This document shows, piece by piece, positions 1-8,049 of a stretch of DNA of 64,000 bases (position 1 is the first letter of the stretch; each line of letters begins with the position of its first letter). This DNA is from Paraburkholderia edwinii. GTDB lineage: Bacteria; Pseudomonadota; Gammaproteobacteria; Burkholderiales; Burkholderiaceae. Location: contig NZ_CP080095.1 of assembly GCF_019428685.1 (NCBI RefSeq), forward strand, positions 1,054,001 through 1,118,000, in the 5' to 3' direction. Made by a program: the position numbers and the translations under genes. The notes below the pieces were generated by a model. The model saw only the letters and a list, made by a program, of their open reading frames with translations, had not been told where the DNA came from and searched no databases.

Positions 1-570
1 GTCGAGACCTACGAAACGCTCGTGGCCGCGCTGCCCGAGCTGAAAGTCGGGCTCGTGCACGGCCGTCTCGCGCCCGCGGAAAAAGCGGCGGTGATGGACG
101 CGTTCACACGCAACGAGGTCCAGTTGCTGGTGGCGACGACCGTGATCGAAGTCGGCGTCGACGTGCCGAACGCGTCGTTAATGGTGATCGAACACGCGGA
201 GCGCTTCGGGCTCGCGCAACTGCATCAGTTGCGTGGCCGCGTGGGGCGCGGCAGCGTCGCGTCGGTATGCGTGCTGCTGTATTCGGGGCCGCTATCGATT
301 GCCGGGCGAGCGCGCCTGCAGACGATGCGCGAGACCACCGACGGCTTCGAAATCGCGCGCCGCGACCTCGACATTCGCGGTCCCGGCGAGTTTCTCGGCG
401 CACGCCAGTCCGGCGCGGCGATGCTGCGTTTCGCCGACCTGCAGCAGGACGGCTGGCTCATCGAGCCGGCGCGCGAAGCGGCAGCGCAGCTGCTCGCGCA
501 ATACCCGGACGTCGTGACGCAGCATCTCGCGCGCTGGCTCGGCGGGCGTGAACACTATCTGAAGGCATAG
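1..570 (+). CDS. recG: ATP-dependent DNA helicase RecG, C-terminal part (5' end outside window)
   Basis: This is the last 189 residues of RecG, the superfamily 2 helicase that remodels stalled replication forks and branched recombination intermediates. The reading frame is open from base 1, so the gene starts upstream of the window. Visible motifs are the helicase C-domain stretch ATTVIEVGVDVPNAS (motif V) and QLHQLRGRVGRG (motif VI), followed by the RecG-specific tail RDLDIRGPGEFLGARQSG. The C-terminus looks complete. oxyR follows on the same strand after 127 bp, an arrangement common in Burkholderiaceae. Identification is firm; the N-terminal wedge domain and Walker motifs are not visible here. 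Confidence 0.95.
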   Translation, partial: VETYETLVAALPELKVGLVHGRLAPAEKAAVMDAFTRNEVQLLVATTVIEVGVDVPNASLMVIEHAERFGLAQLHQLRGRVGRGSVASVCVLLYSGPLSIAGRARLQTMRETTDGFEIARRDLDIRGPGEFLGARQSGAAMLRFADLQQDGWLIEPAREAAAQLLAQYPDVVTQHLARWLGGREHYLKA

Positions 571-646
571 GTCATAAGCGCGGACGATGGCTGTTTGCCG
601 CTCGCCGCGCTGCCGCAGCATGCGTGGTGGTTGGCGAATTGGCCCC

Positions 647-669
647 ATAGGTGTATAACTGAAACCTAT
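647..669. promoter_or_regulatory. Dyad ATAGGT-N11-ACCTAT ahead of oxyR, possible LysR-type operator
   Basis: The 127-bp recG-oxyR gap contains an exact inverted repeat, ATAGGT (647-652) and ACCTAT (664-669), 28 bp before the oxyR start. LysR-family regulators usually autoregulate through interrupted dyads, and OxyR sites are built from ATAG/CTAT elements. The spacing does not match the canonical E. coli OxyR tetrad (ATAG-N7-CTAT), so the operator assignment is inference. Confidence 0.4.
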
Positions 670-697
670 TGATTTTATTGCACTGATTGGTCCCTCA

Positions 698-1657
698 ATG
701 ACGCTCACAGAACTGAAATACATCGTCGCGGTGGCGCGCGAGCGGCATTTCGGCCGCGCGGCGGAGGCGTGTTTCGTCAGCCAGCCGACGCTGTCCGTAG
801 CGATCAAAAAACTCGAAGACGAACTGAACGTGCAGATCTTCGAGCGCGGCACGAGCGAGGTCAGCGTGACGCCGATCGGCGAGCAGATCGTCACGCAGGC
901 GCAGCGCGTGCTCGAGCAGACGCTCGCGATCAAGGAGATCGCGAAACAGGGGAAGGATCCGCTCGTTGGGCCGCTGCGCCTTGGCGTTATTTACACGATC
1001 GGGCCGTATCTATTGCCGACGCTCGTCAAGCAGATGATCAAGCGCGTCCCGCAGATGCCGCTGATGCTGCAGGAAAACTACACGCTGAAGCTGATCGAAC
1101 TGCTGAAGCAGGGCGAAATCGACGTGGCGATCATGGCGCTGCCGTTTCCCGAAACGGGCCTGATGCTGCGGCCGCTCTACGACGAGCCGTTCGTCGTCGC
1201 GCTGCCGTCGGGCCACGCGTGGGAGACGCGCGACAAGATCGACGCGAGCGACCTCAAGCAGGAAACCATGCTGCTGCTCGGCAGCGGCCACTGCTTCCGC
1301 GATCACGTGCTCGGCGTGTGCCCGGAGCTGATGCGTTTCTCGCAGAACGCGGACGGTATTCAGAAGACCTTCGAAGGCTCATCGCTCGAGACGATTCGTC
1401 ATATGGTCGCGAGCGGCGTTGGCATTACCGTGCTGCCGCGCATGTCGGTGCACGAGGTAAAGCCCCATGCGGGCGGCGTGGATTCGGGGCTGCTCAGTTA
1501 TGTGGCCTTCGACGAGCCGGTGCCGGATCGCCGCGTCGTGCTTGCGTGGCGCAAGAGCTTCACGCGCATGCCGGCGATCGATGCGATCTGCGACGCGGTG
1601 GCCGCTTGTGATCTGCCCGGTGTGAAGAAGCTCGATTTGCCGGCGGCGGTGAATTGA
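698..1657 (+). CDS. oxyR: Hydrogen peroxide-sensing LysR-type regulator OxyR
   Basis: A 319-residue LysR-family activator of the peroxide regulon. The N-terminal winged helix-turn-helix (about residues 1-60, with FGRAAEACFVSQPTLSVAIK) binds DNA, and the C-terminal substrate-binding-like domain senses peroxide. The redox pair is present: Cys199 in GSGHCFRDH and Cys208 in LGVCPE, the same numbering as the E. coli disulfide switch. The ATG at 698 fits the family length. katA and dps, classic OxyR targets, lie 1-4 kb downstream, so the locus forms a peroxide-defence block. The upstream dyad at 647-669 may be the autoregulatory site. Confidence 0.96.
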   Translation: MTLTELKYIVAVARERHFGRAAEACFVSQPTLSVAIKKLEDELNVQIFERGTSEVSVTPIGEQIVTQAQRVLEQTLAIKEIAKQGKDPLVGPLRLGVIYTIGPYLLPTLVKQMIKRVPQMPLMLQENYTLKLIELLKQGEIDVAIMALPFPETGLMLRPLYDEPFVVALPSGHAWETRDKIDASDLKQETMLLLGSGHCFRDHVLGVCPELMRFSQNADGIQKTFEGSSLETIRHMVASGVGITVLPRMSVHEVKPHAGGVDSGLLSYVAFDEPVPDRRVVLAWRKSFTRMPAIDAICDAVAACDLPGVKKLDLPAAVN

Positions 1658-1701
1658 GGCGAGGGCGCCCGGTTAATGATGGGCGCTTACACCGTATCGC
1701 T

Positions 1702-2058
1702 TTAAAACGCGCTGTCGTGCAGCATGAGGAATGAAGGCGGCGACTCGTCGTCTGCCGCAGTGAGGGCCGCCTCGATATCCCGGCCGCCATAAAACACACC
1801 AACGATGATCGGCTGCTCGTCTTCGACAAGAAAGGCAATTGCTGTGCGGCCACGGTAGTTCGTCAGCCGCAGCCCGGGCCGAATATCGTCGCGCCGATGA
1901 CCGCGATGCGGGAAGGTCCGCAAGCTTTCGCAATACGCGACGATTCCATCTACGTAATCCACGGCCACGCGCGGCGAAGAGACATCCGCGAGATATCGCT
2001 CGAGTTCGGCTAGATGCTCCAACGCCTCAGGAGCGAATCTGACTTCGGATGTCGTCAT
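1702..2058 (-). CDS. parE: ParE/RelE-superfamily toxin of a type II toxin-antitoxin pair
   Basis: A 118-residue small protein of the ParE/RelE fold, with FAPEALEHLAELERYLAD near the N-terminus and the conserved C-terminal strands GRTAIAFLVEDEQPIIVGVFYGGRD. ParE proteins typically poison gyrase; RelE relatives cleave mRNA, and the sequence alone does not settle the target. I chose the ATG at 2058 over an upstream in-frame ATG because it lies 7 bp after the antitoxin stop. The gene is the second of a parD-parE operon inserted between oxyR and katA. The family call is strong; the cellular target is inferred. Confidence 0.85.
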   Translation of the reverse strand: MTTSEVRFAPEALEHLAELERYLADVSSPRVAVDYVDGIVAYCESLRTFPHRGHRRDDIRPGLRLTNYRGRTAIAFLVEDEQPIIVGVFYGGRDIEAALTAADDESPPSFLMLHDSAF

Positions 2059-2065
2059 AGGCAAA

Positions 2066-2335
2066 TCACTCTCTCGATTTTCGTTTCGCGGCGAGCGCCG
2101 CGCGAACATCACTTGCGCTGACCGCGCGGGACGGGTCGGCCTTCAGCGCATCGTAGGCAGGCGCAACTTCTTCGCGCAGCCATGTTTCGATCACGCGATC
2201 ACGCGCGGCCAATGTGCGCAAGCCATCCCGGACGACCTCGCTATCCGTCGCATATTCGCCGCTCGCGACTTTGGAACGGACGAGGTCAGCTAGTTCGTTA
2301 GGCAGGGTGATGCTGAATTGCTGCGTGGAACGCAT
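2066..2335 (-). CDS. parD: ParD-like ribbon-helix-helix antitoxin
   Basis: An 89-residue antitoxin. The N-terminus QQFSITLPNELADLVRSKV is a typical ParD/CopG ribbon-helix-helix strand and helix, followed by GEYATDSEVVRDGLRTL. The charged C-terminus (AALAAKRKSRE) would wrap the toxin. It is the first gene of the operon, 7 bp ahead of parE, and would normally bind and repress its own promoter in the AT-rich stretch just upstream (2345-2460), which is shared divergently with katA. The short spacing and gene order match the parDE family. Confidence 0.87.
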   Translation of the reverse strand: MRSTQQFSITLPNELADLVRSKVASGEYATDSEVVRDGLRTLAARDRVIETWLREEVAPAYDALKADPSRAVSASDVRAALAAKRKSRE

Positions 2336-2404
2336 GATTGCGTCTCCGGGACATTGGAGTAGGATTTAATCCTACACGAAGCGCCGGGTTCGCGCGACCC
2401 TCTA

Positions 2405-2455
2405 TCGAATAGATAAATTTAATTAAATTATATAAATCGATAGCTTTGCTATAGT
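2405..2455 (+). promoter_or_regulatory. AT-rich katA promoter region with possible OxyR-type half sites
   Basis: A strongly AT-rich stretch in otherwise GC-rich DNA. TATAGT (2450-2455) is a good -10 hexamer, but no recognisable -35 lies 16-18 bp upstream, which fits an activator-dependent promoter. ATAG elements occur at 2410-2413 and 2440-2443, and CTAT sits in the -10. Control by the nearby OxyR is an inference from gene context. Confidence 0.4.
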
Positions 2456-2506
2456 GCCTCTCATGGATCTTCGCTGATCCCCAACAACGAGAACCCGGAG
2501 GTACCC

Positions 2507-2668
2507 ATGCAGCACGTGTCGCCTTTTGCCATCCAGTCCCGCAGCCAGTCTGTTCCCGCTTCGTTCCAGCAGCCGAGCGCAGCCGCCGCGGCAGTCAACG
2601 CCGCACCGGCGCAAACCCTGCGCACCGTCGCCATTGCTCTGCTCGTCGATCGCGCGCTGTCCGCGTAA
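2507..2668 (+). CDS. Small ORF (53 aa) between the katA promoter and katA, unknown function
   Basis: An ATG at 2507 sits 5 bp behind a strong ribosome binding site (GGAGG at 2497-2501), inside the presumed katA transcript. It encodes 53 residues, [10 protein letters not shown]... ending [10 protein letters not shown], rich in Ala, Gln and Ser with a short hydrophobic C-terminal helix. It stops 64 bp before katA. The strong Shine-Dalgarno and the peroxide-locus position argue that it is translated; I do not recognise a family. It might be a regulatory leader peptide or a small stress protein. Confidence 0.5.
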   Translation: MQHVSPFAIQSRSQSVPASFQQPSAAAAAVNAAPAQTLRTVAIALLVDRALSA

Positions 2669-2732
2669 TCCCGACGCATCGAATGCCTTTCCCGAAGAAC
2701 GAATCGCCCCTGACAAACAAAGGAACAGAGCA

Positions 2733-4193
2733 ATGACCGAACGTACCCTCACCAACGCCGCCGGTGCGCCCGTTGCCGATAACCAGAACTCGATGACCGC
2801 CGGTGTGCGCGGTCCGGTCGCCTTGCAGGACATGTGGCTGATCGAGAAGCTCGCGCATTTCGATCGCGAAGTGATTCCCGAGCGCCGTGTGCACGCGAAG
2901 GGTTCGGGCGCCTTCGGTACGCTGAAGGTCACCCACGACATCTCGCGCTACACGAAGGCGAAAGTGTTTGCGCAAGTCGGCAAGGAAACGCCGCTTTTCA
3001 TGCGGTTCTCGACGGTGGCGGGCGAACGCGGCGCGGCCGATGCCGAGCGCGACGTGCGTGGCTTCTCGATCAAGTTTTATACCGAGGAGGGCAACTGGGA
3101 TGTCGTCGGCAATAACACACCGGTGTTCTTTATCCGCGATCCGCTCAAGTTTCCCGATTTCATCCACACGCAAAAGCGTGACCCGTACACGAATCTCCGC
3201 AGCAATATCGCGGCGTGGGACTTCTGGTCGCGCCATCCGGAATCGCTGCATCAGGTGACGATCCTGATGAGCGACCGCGGCATTCCGCAAAACTATCGGC
3301 AGATGCACGGTTTCGGCTCGCACACGTTCTCGTTTATCAACGCGAACAACGAGCGGTTCTGGGTGAAGTTCCACTTCAAGTCGATGCAGGGCATCGCGAA
3401 CTACACCGACGCCGAATCTGCGCAAGTGATTGCGCAGGACCGCGAAAGCGCGCAGCGCGACCTCGTCGACAATATCGACAAGGGTAATTTCCCGCGCTGG
3501 CGCTTCTGCATCCAGGTGATGCCGGAAGCCGATGCGGCGAACTATCGCTACAACGCGTTCGACATCACGAAGGTGTGGTCGCACAAGGACTATCCGCTGA
3601 TCGACGTCGGCGTGATCGAACTGAACCGCAACGCCGATAACTATTTCGCGGACGTCGAGCAGTCGGCGTTCACGCCGGCGAATGTGGTGCCGGGTATTGG
3701 CGTCTCGCCGGATCGTTTGTTGCAAGGGCGTCTGTTCTCGTACGGTGACACGCAGCGCTATCGCCTCGGGATCAACCATCACCAGATTCCGGTGAATGCG
3801 TCGCGCGCGCCCGCACAGCGCTCGTTCCACCGTGACGGCGCGATGCGCGCGGACGGCAATCTCGGCCGCACGGCGAATTACGAGCCGAACCGGTTCGGCG
3901 ACTTCGCGCAGGATCCGAACGCGGCGGAGCCGCCGCTCGCGGCCGGTGCAGTCGATCGCTACGACCATCGCGACGACGGCGATTACTACAGCCAGCCCGC
4001 GGCGCTGTTCCGCCTGTTCGACGCCGCGCAGCGCGAGCGCTTCTTCGGCAACATTGCGCGTCACATCAATGGTGTGCCGGAGGATATCGTCGCGCGTCAG
4101 ATCGAGCATTTCCGCCGTATCGACCCGGCGTACGCGGAAGGCGTGATCGCGGCGATCGAGAAGATCGCCGCGACGTCGGGGAAAACGAAGTAA
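2733..4193 (+). CDS. katA: Monofunctional haem catalase KatA
   Basis: A 486-residue small-subunit (clade 3 type) catalase that dismutates hydrogen peroxide in the cytoplasm. The distal catalytic His54 lies in [11 protein letters not shown], the catalytic Asn127 in [13 protein letters not shown], and the proximal haem-ligand Tyr in [14 protein letters not shown]. The start at 2733 gives the usual length ([11 protein letters not shown]); an in-frame extension to 2526 is only open sequence. It lies in a peroxide block with oxyR upstream and dps downstream. The 3' end is odd: the stop codon lies inside a 13-bp unit that is tandemly repeated three times. Confidence 0.97.
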   Translation: MTERTLTNAAGAPVADNQNSMTAGVRGPVALQDMWLIEKLAHFDREVIPERRVHAKGSGAFGTLKVTHDISRYTKAKVFAQVGKETPLFMRFSTVAGERGAADAERDVRGFSIKFYTEEGNWDVVGNNTPVFFIRDPLKFPDFIHTQKRDPYTNLRSNIAAWDFWSRHPESLHQVTILMSDRGIPQNYRQMHGFGSHTFSFINANNERFWVKFHFKSMQGIANYTDAESAQVIAQDRESAQRDLVDNIDKGNFPRWRFCIQVMPEADAANYRYNAFDITKVWSHKDYPLIDVGVIELNRNADNYFADVEQSAFTPANVVPGIGVSPDRLLQGRLFSYGDTQRYRLGINHHQIPVNASRAPAQRSFHRDGAMRADGNLGRTANYEPNRFGDFAQDPNAAEPPLAAGAVDRYDHRDDGDYYSQPAALFRLFDAAQRERFFGNIARHINGVPEDIVARQIEHFRRIDPAYAEGVIAAIEKIAATSGKTK

Positions 4194-4223
4194 CCCGACG
4201 AAGTAACCCGACGAAGCAACCCG
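4185..4223 (+). repeat. 13-bp x3 tandem repeat spanning the katA stop codon
   Basis: Three consecutive 13-bp units (4185-4197, 4198-4210, 4211-4223) of the form ACGAAGTAACCCG, the third with one change. The katA TAA lies in the first unit, so the stop is duplicated in the second. See the finding on repeats anchored at stop codons. Confidence 0.9.
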
Positions 4224-4310
4224 AGTCGAGCAGTTCGACGGCGGCGCGGCAGCAAGCCACGCAACAATATGCAGCCCGCGCCGCCGTCCTGAAGTGAAAG
4301 GAGAACGATC

Positions 4311-4475
4311 ATGGTCCAGATGGTATTGATGAGTATCAACGGCCGCGCGCACGCTCAGCACTTGCAGCGTATGCACAGCGCGGCGCTTGCGCGCCGGATG
4401 CTCGGCCTGGCGGTGGTCAGCAGCGGCTATGCGGTGATCGTCGCGCACGGCATCGCGCACATTTTCGGCGGCTGA
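4311..4475 (+). CDS. Small single-pass membrane protein ORF (54 aa) between katA and dps
   Basis: An ATG at 4311 preceded by AAAGGAG (4297-4303) about 7 bp upstream. The product is 54 residues: a basic, His/Arg-containing N-terminal half (INGRAHAQHLQRMHSAALARR) and a hydrophobic helix from about residue 31 to 47 (LGLAVVSSGYAVIVAHG) ending in IFGG. It looks like a small inner-membrane protein. It sits 117 bp after katA and 210 bp before dps, so it is probably part of the peroxide-response cluster. I do not recognise a family. Confidence 0.6.
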   Translation: MVQMVLMSINGRAHAQHLQRMHSAALARRMLGLAVVSSGYAVIVAHGIAHIFGG

Positions 4476-4685
4476 GCGCAAGCGCGTTCGGCGCTTGCGC
4501 TCCAGGCGACACATGGAACGATGTGGCGCAACGCGCGCAATGCAATGATGGCCGCGACGCACGCCGGCTCGCACGCGAAGGGTTGGCGTTCTACGCTAAA
4601 CTGTCGGGCGTTCGAGCGTTCAAGGATTGCGAACAGACAATCCCGGGCAAGCGACCGGTACGAATCACTCTTGAAAGGAGTCATC

Positions 4686-5174
4686 ATGGCCAAAAAAGAA
4701 GCCGTTTCGCACGTCAACATCGGTATCAGCGACAAGGATCGCAAGAAGATTGCAGAAGGCCTGTCGCGCCTGCTAGCCGATACCTACACGCTGTATCTGA
4801 AGACCCACAACTTCCACTGGAACGTTACGGGTCCGATGTTCAACACGTTGCATCTGATGTTCGAAGGCCAATACAACGAACTCGCGCTGGCCGTCGATTC
4901 GATCGCCGAGCGGATCCGCGCGCTGGGCGTGTTCGCGCCGGGCAGCTACAAGGACTTCGCGAAGCTGTCGTCGATCGCTGAAGCGGACGGCGTGCCGTCG
5001 GCGGAAGAGATGATCCGCCAGCTCGTCGAAGGCCAGGAGTCGGTTGTGCGCACCGCGCGCGAAATTTTCCCGCTCACGGAATCGGCAAACGACGAGCCGA
5101 CCGCCGATCTGCTGACGCAACGCATGCAGACGCACGAAAAAACCGCGTGGATGCTGCGCTCGATGCTCGCCTGA
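4686..5174 (+). CDS. dps: Dps-family ferritin-like DNA-protecting protein
   Basis: A 162-residue Dps that forms a dodecamer, oxidises Fe(II) with peroxide and protects DNA. The ferroxidase ligands are visible at the dimer interface: His44 in HNFHWNVTG, and Asp71 and Glu75 in [13 protein letters not shown], with the same spacing as in E. coli Dps. The N-terminus carries lysines (MAKKEA) that may help DNA binding. The ATG at 4686 follows GAAAGGAG. dps follows katA on the same strand, consistent with OxyR control, and is closed by a strong terminator. Confidence 0.96.
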   Translation: MAKKEAVSHVNIGISDKDRKKIAEGLSRLLADTYTLYLKTHNFHWNVTGPMFNTLHLMFEGQYNELALAVDSIAERIRALGVFAPGSYKDFAKLSSIAEADGVPSAEEMIRQLVEGQESVVRTAREIFPLTESANDEPTADLLTQRMQTHEKTAWMLRSMLA

Positions 5175-5212
5175 GCGGGAGCGAACGAGAAGACGTCGCA
5201 CTGACGTTGAAA

Positions 5213-5245
5213 AGCCCGACAGGGGTAGAACCTGTCGGGCTTTTT
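5213..5245 (+). terminator. Intrinsic terminator after dps
   Basis: An 11-bp GC-rich stem, AGCCCGACAGG (5213-5223) with CCTGTCGGGCT (5231-5241), a 7-nt loop and a following T-run, 38 bp after the dps stop. Confidence 0.9.
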
Positions 5246-5378
5246 CGTTTGCGGACGCGCTGATTGATGCGGCAGCGCAGGACGCGCGAGCGTGGCCGAC
5301 TGTGGCGCGATTGCGCCGTTCGGAAAGTCCCGCCCCATGCTGCACTAAAATAGCGGCATCGTCCCCGACGCACTTCCC

Positions 5379-6242
5379 ATGTTCGCCAGACTCCCGCTCT
5401 ATCTGCGGCTCGTCCGCATGGACAAGCCGATCGGCAGCCTGCTGCTGCTGTGGCCGACGCTCAACGCGCTGTGGATCGCATCCGACGGGCGGCCGGCGTT
5501 ATCGCTGCTCGTTATTTTTGCGCTCGGCACGCTGCTGATGCGTTCGGCCGGCTGCGCGATCAACGACTACGCGGACCGCGATTTCGACCGCTTCGTGAAG
5601 CGCACCGAAAACCGGCCGATCACGTCGGGCAAGATCAAGGCATGGGAAGCCGTCGCGCTCGCGGCGGCGCTCGCGCTGGTCGCGTTTGTGCTGATCTGGC
5701 CGCTCAATACGCTGACGAAGGAACTGTCGGTGTTCGCGCTTTTCGTCGCCGGCACCTATCCGTTCACCAAGCGCTTTTTCGCGATTCCGCAGGCGTATCT
5801 CGGCATTGCGTTCGGTTTTGGCATTCCGATGGCGTTCGCGGCCATTCAGGACCAAGTGCCGATGCTTGCATGGGTGATGCTTGTTGCCAATGTGTTCTGG
5901 TCCGTTGCATACGATACCGAGTACGCGATGGTCGATCGCGACGACGACATCAAGATCGGCATTCGCACCTCCGCATTGACGTTCGGCCGCTACGACGTGC
6001 TCGCGATCATGCTCTGCTACGCGGCGACGCTCGGCATCTATGCGGGGATCGGCGTCGTGCTGCACTACGGTGTGCTTTACTGGATCGGTCTTGCGGCGGC
6101 CGTGGGCTGCGCGATCTATCACTACACGCTGATCCGCGGCCGCGAACGGATGCCGTGCTTCGCCGCGTTTCGCCATAACAACTGGCTGGGCGGCGTGCTG
6201 TTTGCCGGCATTGCGGCGCATTACGCAGTGCAGAACCTATGA
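5379..6242 (+). CDS. ubiA: 4-hydroxybenzoate polyprenyltransferase UbiA
   Basis: A 287-residue integral membrane prenyltransferase that attaches the polyprenyl tail to 4-hydroxybenzoate in ubiquinone synthesis. The first aspartate-rich motif NDYADRDFD (near residue 65) and the second, [13 protein letters not shown] (near residue 180), bind the Mg-diphosphate substrate. Several hydrophobic segments surround them, as expected for the multi-helix UbiA fold. The length matches the family. It is convergent with proC and shows no intrinsic terminator of its own. Confidence 0.96.
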   Translation: MFARLPLYLRLVRMDKPIGSLLLLWPTLNALWIASDGRPALSLLVIFALGTLLMRSAGCAINDYADRDFDRFVKRTENRPITSGKIKAWEAVALAAALALVAFVLIWPLNTLTKELSVFALFVAGTYPFTKRFFAIPQAYLGIAFGFGIPMAFAAIQDQVPMLAWVMLVANVFWSVAYDTEYAMVDRDDDIKIGIRTSALTFGRYDVLAIMLCYAATLGIYAGIGVVLHYGVLYWIGLAAAVGCAIYHYTLIRGRERMPCFAAFRHNNWLGGVLFAGIAAHYAVQNL

Positions 6243-6290
6243 ACGATAAAGGGGCCGCGTGAGCGGCCCGTCGCACTCGTGGCGCTCGGC

Positions 6291-6320
6291 GCAGCAGGCC
6301 GCAGCAGGCCGCAGCGGGCC
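6291..6320. repeat. 10-bp x3 tandem repeat in the ubiA-proC convergent gap
   Basis: Three 10-bp units GCAGCAGGCC (6291-6300, 6301-6310) and GCAGCGGGCC (6311-6320), 37 bp beyond the proC stop on the minus strand. No intrinsic terminator is visible in this gap. Confidence 0.85.
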
Positions 6321-6356
6321 GCACGAGGTGATAGCGCGCGCCTCAGGCGGCAGGCA

Positions 6357-7172
6357 CTACTGTTTGCCGAACTCCTCGCCCATCTCTTTCGCGCGCGCAT
6401 CGGCGGCAAGCGCGCCGCGCACGATCGAATCCTTCACATGCTGCGCGTCGAAGGCGGCGAGCGCCGCCGCAGTCGTGCCGCCTTTGGACGTCACGCGTTC
6501 GCGCAACACCGACGGCGGCTCATCCGATTGCGCCGCGAGTTGCGCCGCGCCGGTGAACGTCGCGACCGCGAGCGCGCGGCCTTGCGCCTCGTCCATGCCG
6601 AGCTGACGGGCTGCTTCCTGCAGCGCTTCGATGAAATAGAAGACATACGCCGGACCGCTGCCCGAGATCGCGGTCACCGCATCGATCTTCGATTCGTCGT
6701 CGAACCAGACGGTTTGCCCGACCGCGCCGAGCACTTGCGAGGCGAGCGCGCGTCCGCTTTCGTCGACGCCGCCTAGTGCAACCAGACCCGTGACACCCAT
6801 GCCGATCAGCGCGGGCGTATTCGGCATGGTGCGCACGATGCGCGCGTGGCCGTTCAGCCAGCGCGACAGGTCGGCGGCGCGAATGCCCGCGACGATGCTG
6901 ATCACGAGCTGCCGTGCCGACAGATGCGCGGCCAGCGCGCTGGCGACGTCCTTCGCCACTTGTGGCTTGACCGCGATCACGATCGCGTCGAACGATGCGA
7001 GCGCCGTGTCGGCGGCCGCGCCGGTCGCGATGCCGAATTGCTGCTGGTTGCGCTTGCGCGCGTCTTCGTTCGGATCGATCGCATAGAGGTCGGCTGCCGC
7101 GACGCCGCGCTTGATCAGACCGCCGATCAGCGCGGCAGCCATATTGCCGCCGCCGATAAACGCAATTCTCAT
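6357..7172 (-). CDS. proC: Pyrroline-5-carboxylate reductase
   Basis: A 271-residue NAD(P)H-dependent enzyme for the last step of proline synthesis. The N-terminal Rossmann motif FIGGGNMAAALIGG (residues 4-17) binds the cofactor. The C-terminal P5CR signature is present around ALQEAARQLGMDEAQGRALA and VTSKGGTTAAAL. It lies 19 bp after yggS on the same strand; the yggS-proC pair is widespread in bacteria and is thought to be co-transcribed. Start and length are standard. Confidence 0.96.
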   Translation of the reverse strand: MRIAFIGGGNMAAALIGGLIKRGVAAADLYAIDPNEDARKRNQQQFGIATGAAADTALASFDAIVIAVKPQVAKDVASALAAHLSARQLVISIVAGIRAADLSRWLNGHARIVRTMPNTPALIGMGVTGLVALGGVDESGRALASQVLGAVGQTVWFDDESKIDAVTAISGSGPAYVFYFIEALQEAARQLGMDEAQGRALAVATFTGAAQLAAQSDEPPSVLRERVTSKGGTTAAALAAFDAQHVKDSIVRGALAADARAKEMGEEFGKQ

Positions 7173-7191
7173 GGTGTGTCCGGAAGAGGGT

Positions 7192-7890
7192 TCAGTTGGA
7201 ATAGTCGCGAGCGCCGAAGATCGCGGTGCCGATGCGCACCATCGTCGCGCCTTCGAGCACGGCCGCCTCGAGATCGTCCGACATGCCCATCGACAGGGTA
7301 TCGAGCTCGAGCCCGGCGGCGCGCAGCCGGTCGAACAGTTCGCGCAACGCGCGATGTGGCACGCGCTGCTGCTCGATGCTGCCGGCGGGCTCCGGAATCG
7401 CCATCAGACCGCGCAAGCGCAGCGTCGGCAGCGCGGCGATCGCGTGCGCGACGTCGGCGGCTTCTTCGGGCAGCACACCGGATTTCGACGCTTCGCCGCT
7501 CACGTTGACCTGCACGCATACATTGAGCGGCGGCATGCCGTCGGGCCGCTGTTCCGCGAGCCGCTGCGCGATCTTCAGACGATCGATTGAATGAACCCAG
7601 TCGAAACGCTCGGCGACGGGGCGCGTCTTGTTCGATTGCAGCGGCCCGATGAAATGCCACTCGATCGATTCGCGCAGATCGGCGAGCGCGTCGAGCTTCG
7701 TTAGCGCTTCCTGCACGTAGTTTTCGCCGAACGCGCGCTGGCCGGCCGCATGCGCGGCACGGACGTCTTCGGCGGGAAAGGTCTTCGATACCGCGAGCAA
7801 CGCGACCGAGCGCGGGTCGCGGCCCGCGACTTGCGCGGCGAGCGCGATGCGCTGGCGCACCGCGTCGAGATTGTGGATCAGGTCGGGCAT
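7192..7890 (-). CDS. yggS: YggS-type pyridoxal phosphate homeostasis protein
   Basis: A 232-residue PLP-binding protein with an alanine-racemase-like TIM barrel. It has no known catalytic activity and helps balance PLP and amino acid pools. The PLP lysine is Lys36 in LLAVSKTFPAE, followed by FGENYVQEALTK and EWHFIGPLQSNK. The ATG at 7890 gives the family start (MPDLIHNL); the in-frame extension to 7986 is not conserved in character. It is the first gene of yggS-proC. Confidence 0.95.
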   Translation of the reverse strand: MPDLIHNLDAVRQRIALAAQVAGRDPRSVALLAVSKTFPAEDVRAAHAAGQRAFGENYVQEALTKLDALADLRESIEWHFIGPLQSNKTRPVAERFDWVHSIDRLKIAQRLAEQRPDGMPPLNVCVQVNVSGEASKSGVLPEEAADVAHAIAALPTLRLRGLMAIPEPAGSIEQQRVPHRALRELFDRLRAAGLELDTLSMGMSDDLEAAVLEGATMVRIGTAIFGARDYSN

Positions 7891-8029
7891 GACAACGTCT
7901 GCAAAGGGTCGGTGGCGTCCAATTATACGGATGCGATGGCGGTGCACCGTGTCAGCGCATCGCTGTGCCGCCATGCGGTCGTGCACAGGTTCGTCCGCTT
8001 TCGCGTACGCGGCCCGGGTGCGCGCGTTC

Positions 8030-8049
8030 GGGTGACTGGCCGGTCACCC
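8030..8049. repeat. Perfect hairpin over the glcF stop codon
   Basis: A 7-bp inverted repeat GGGTGAC (8030-8036) and GTCACCC (8043-8049) with a 6-nt loop, overlapping the TGA of glcF (8044-8046). There is no T-tract, so it is not a standard intrinsic terminator; it could protect the mRNA 3' end. Confidence 0.6.

Noticed and set aside
2595..4574. A 659-codon open frame on the minus strand across katA
   Set aside because: It mirrors katA in the opposite strand, is Arg/His-rich without any domain, and results from high-GC codon bias.
8030..8049. Hairpin over the glcF stop considered as an intrinsic terminator
   Set aside because: There is no T-tract on either strand; listed only as a hairpin.
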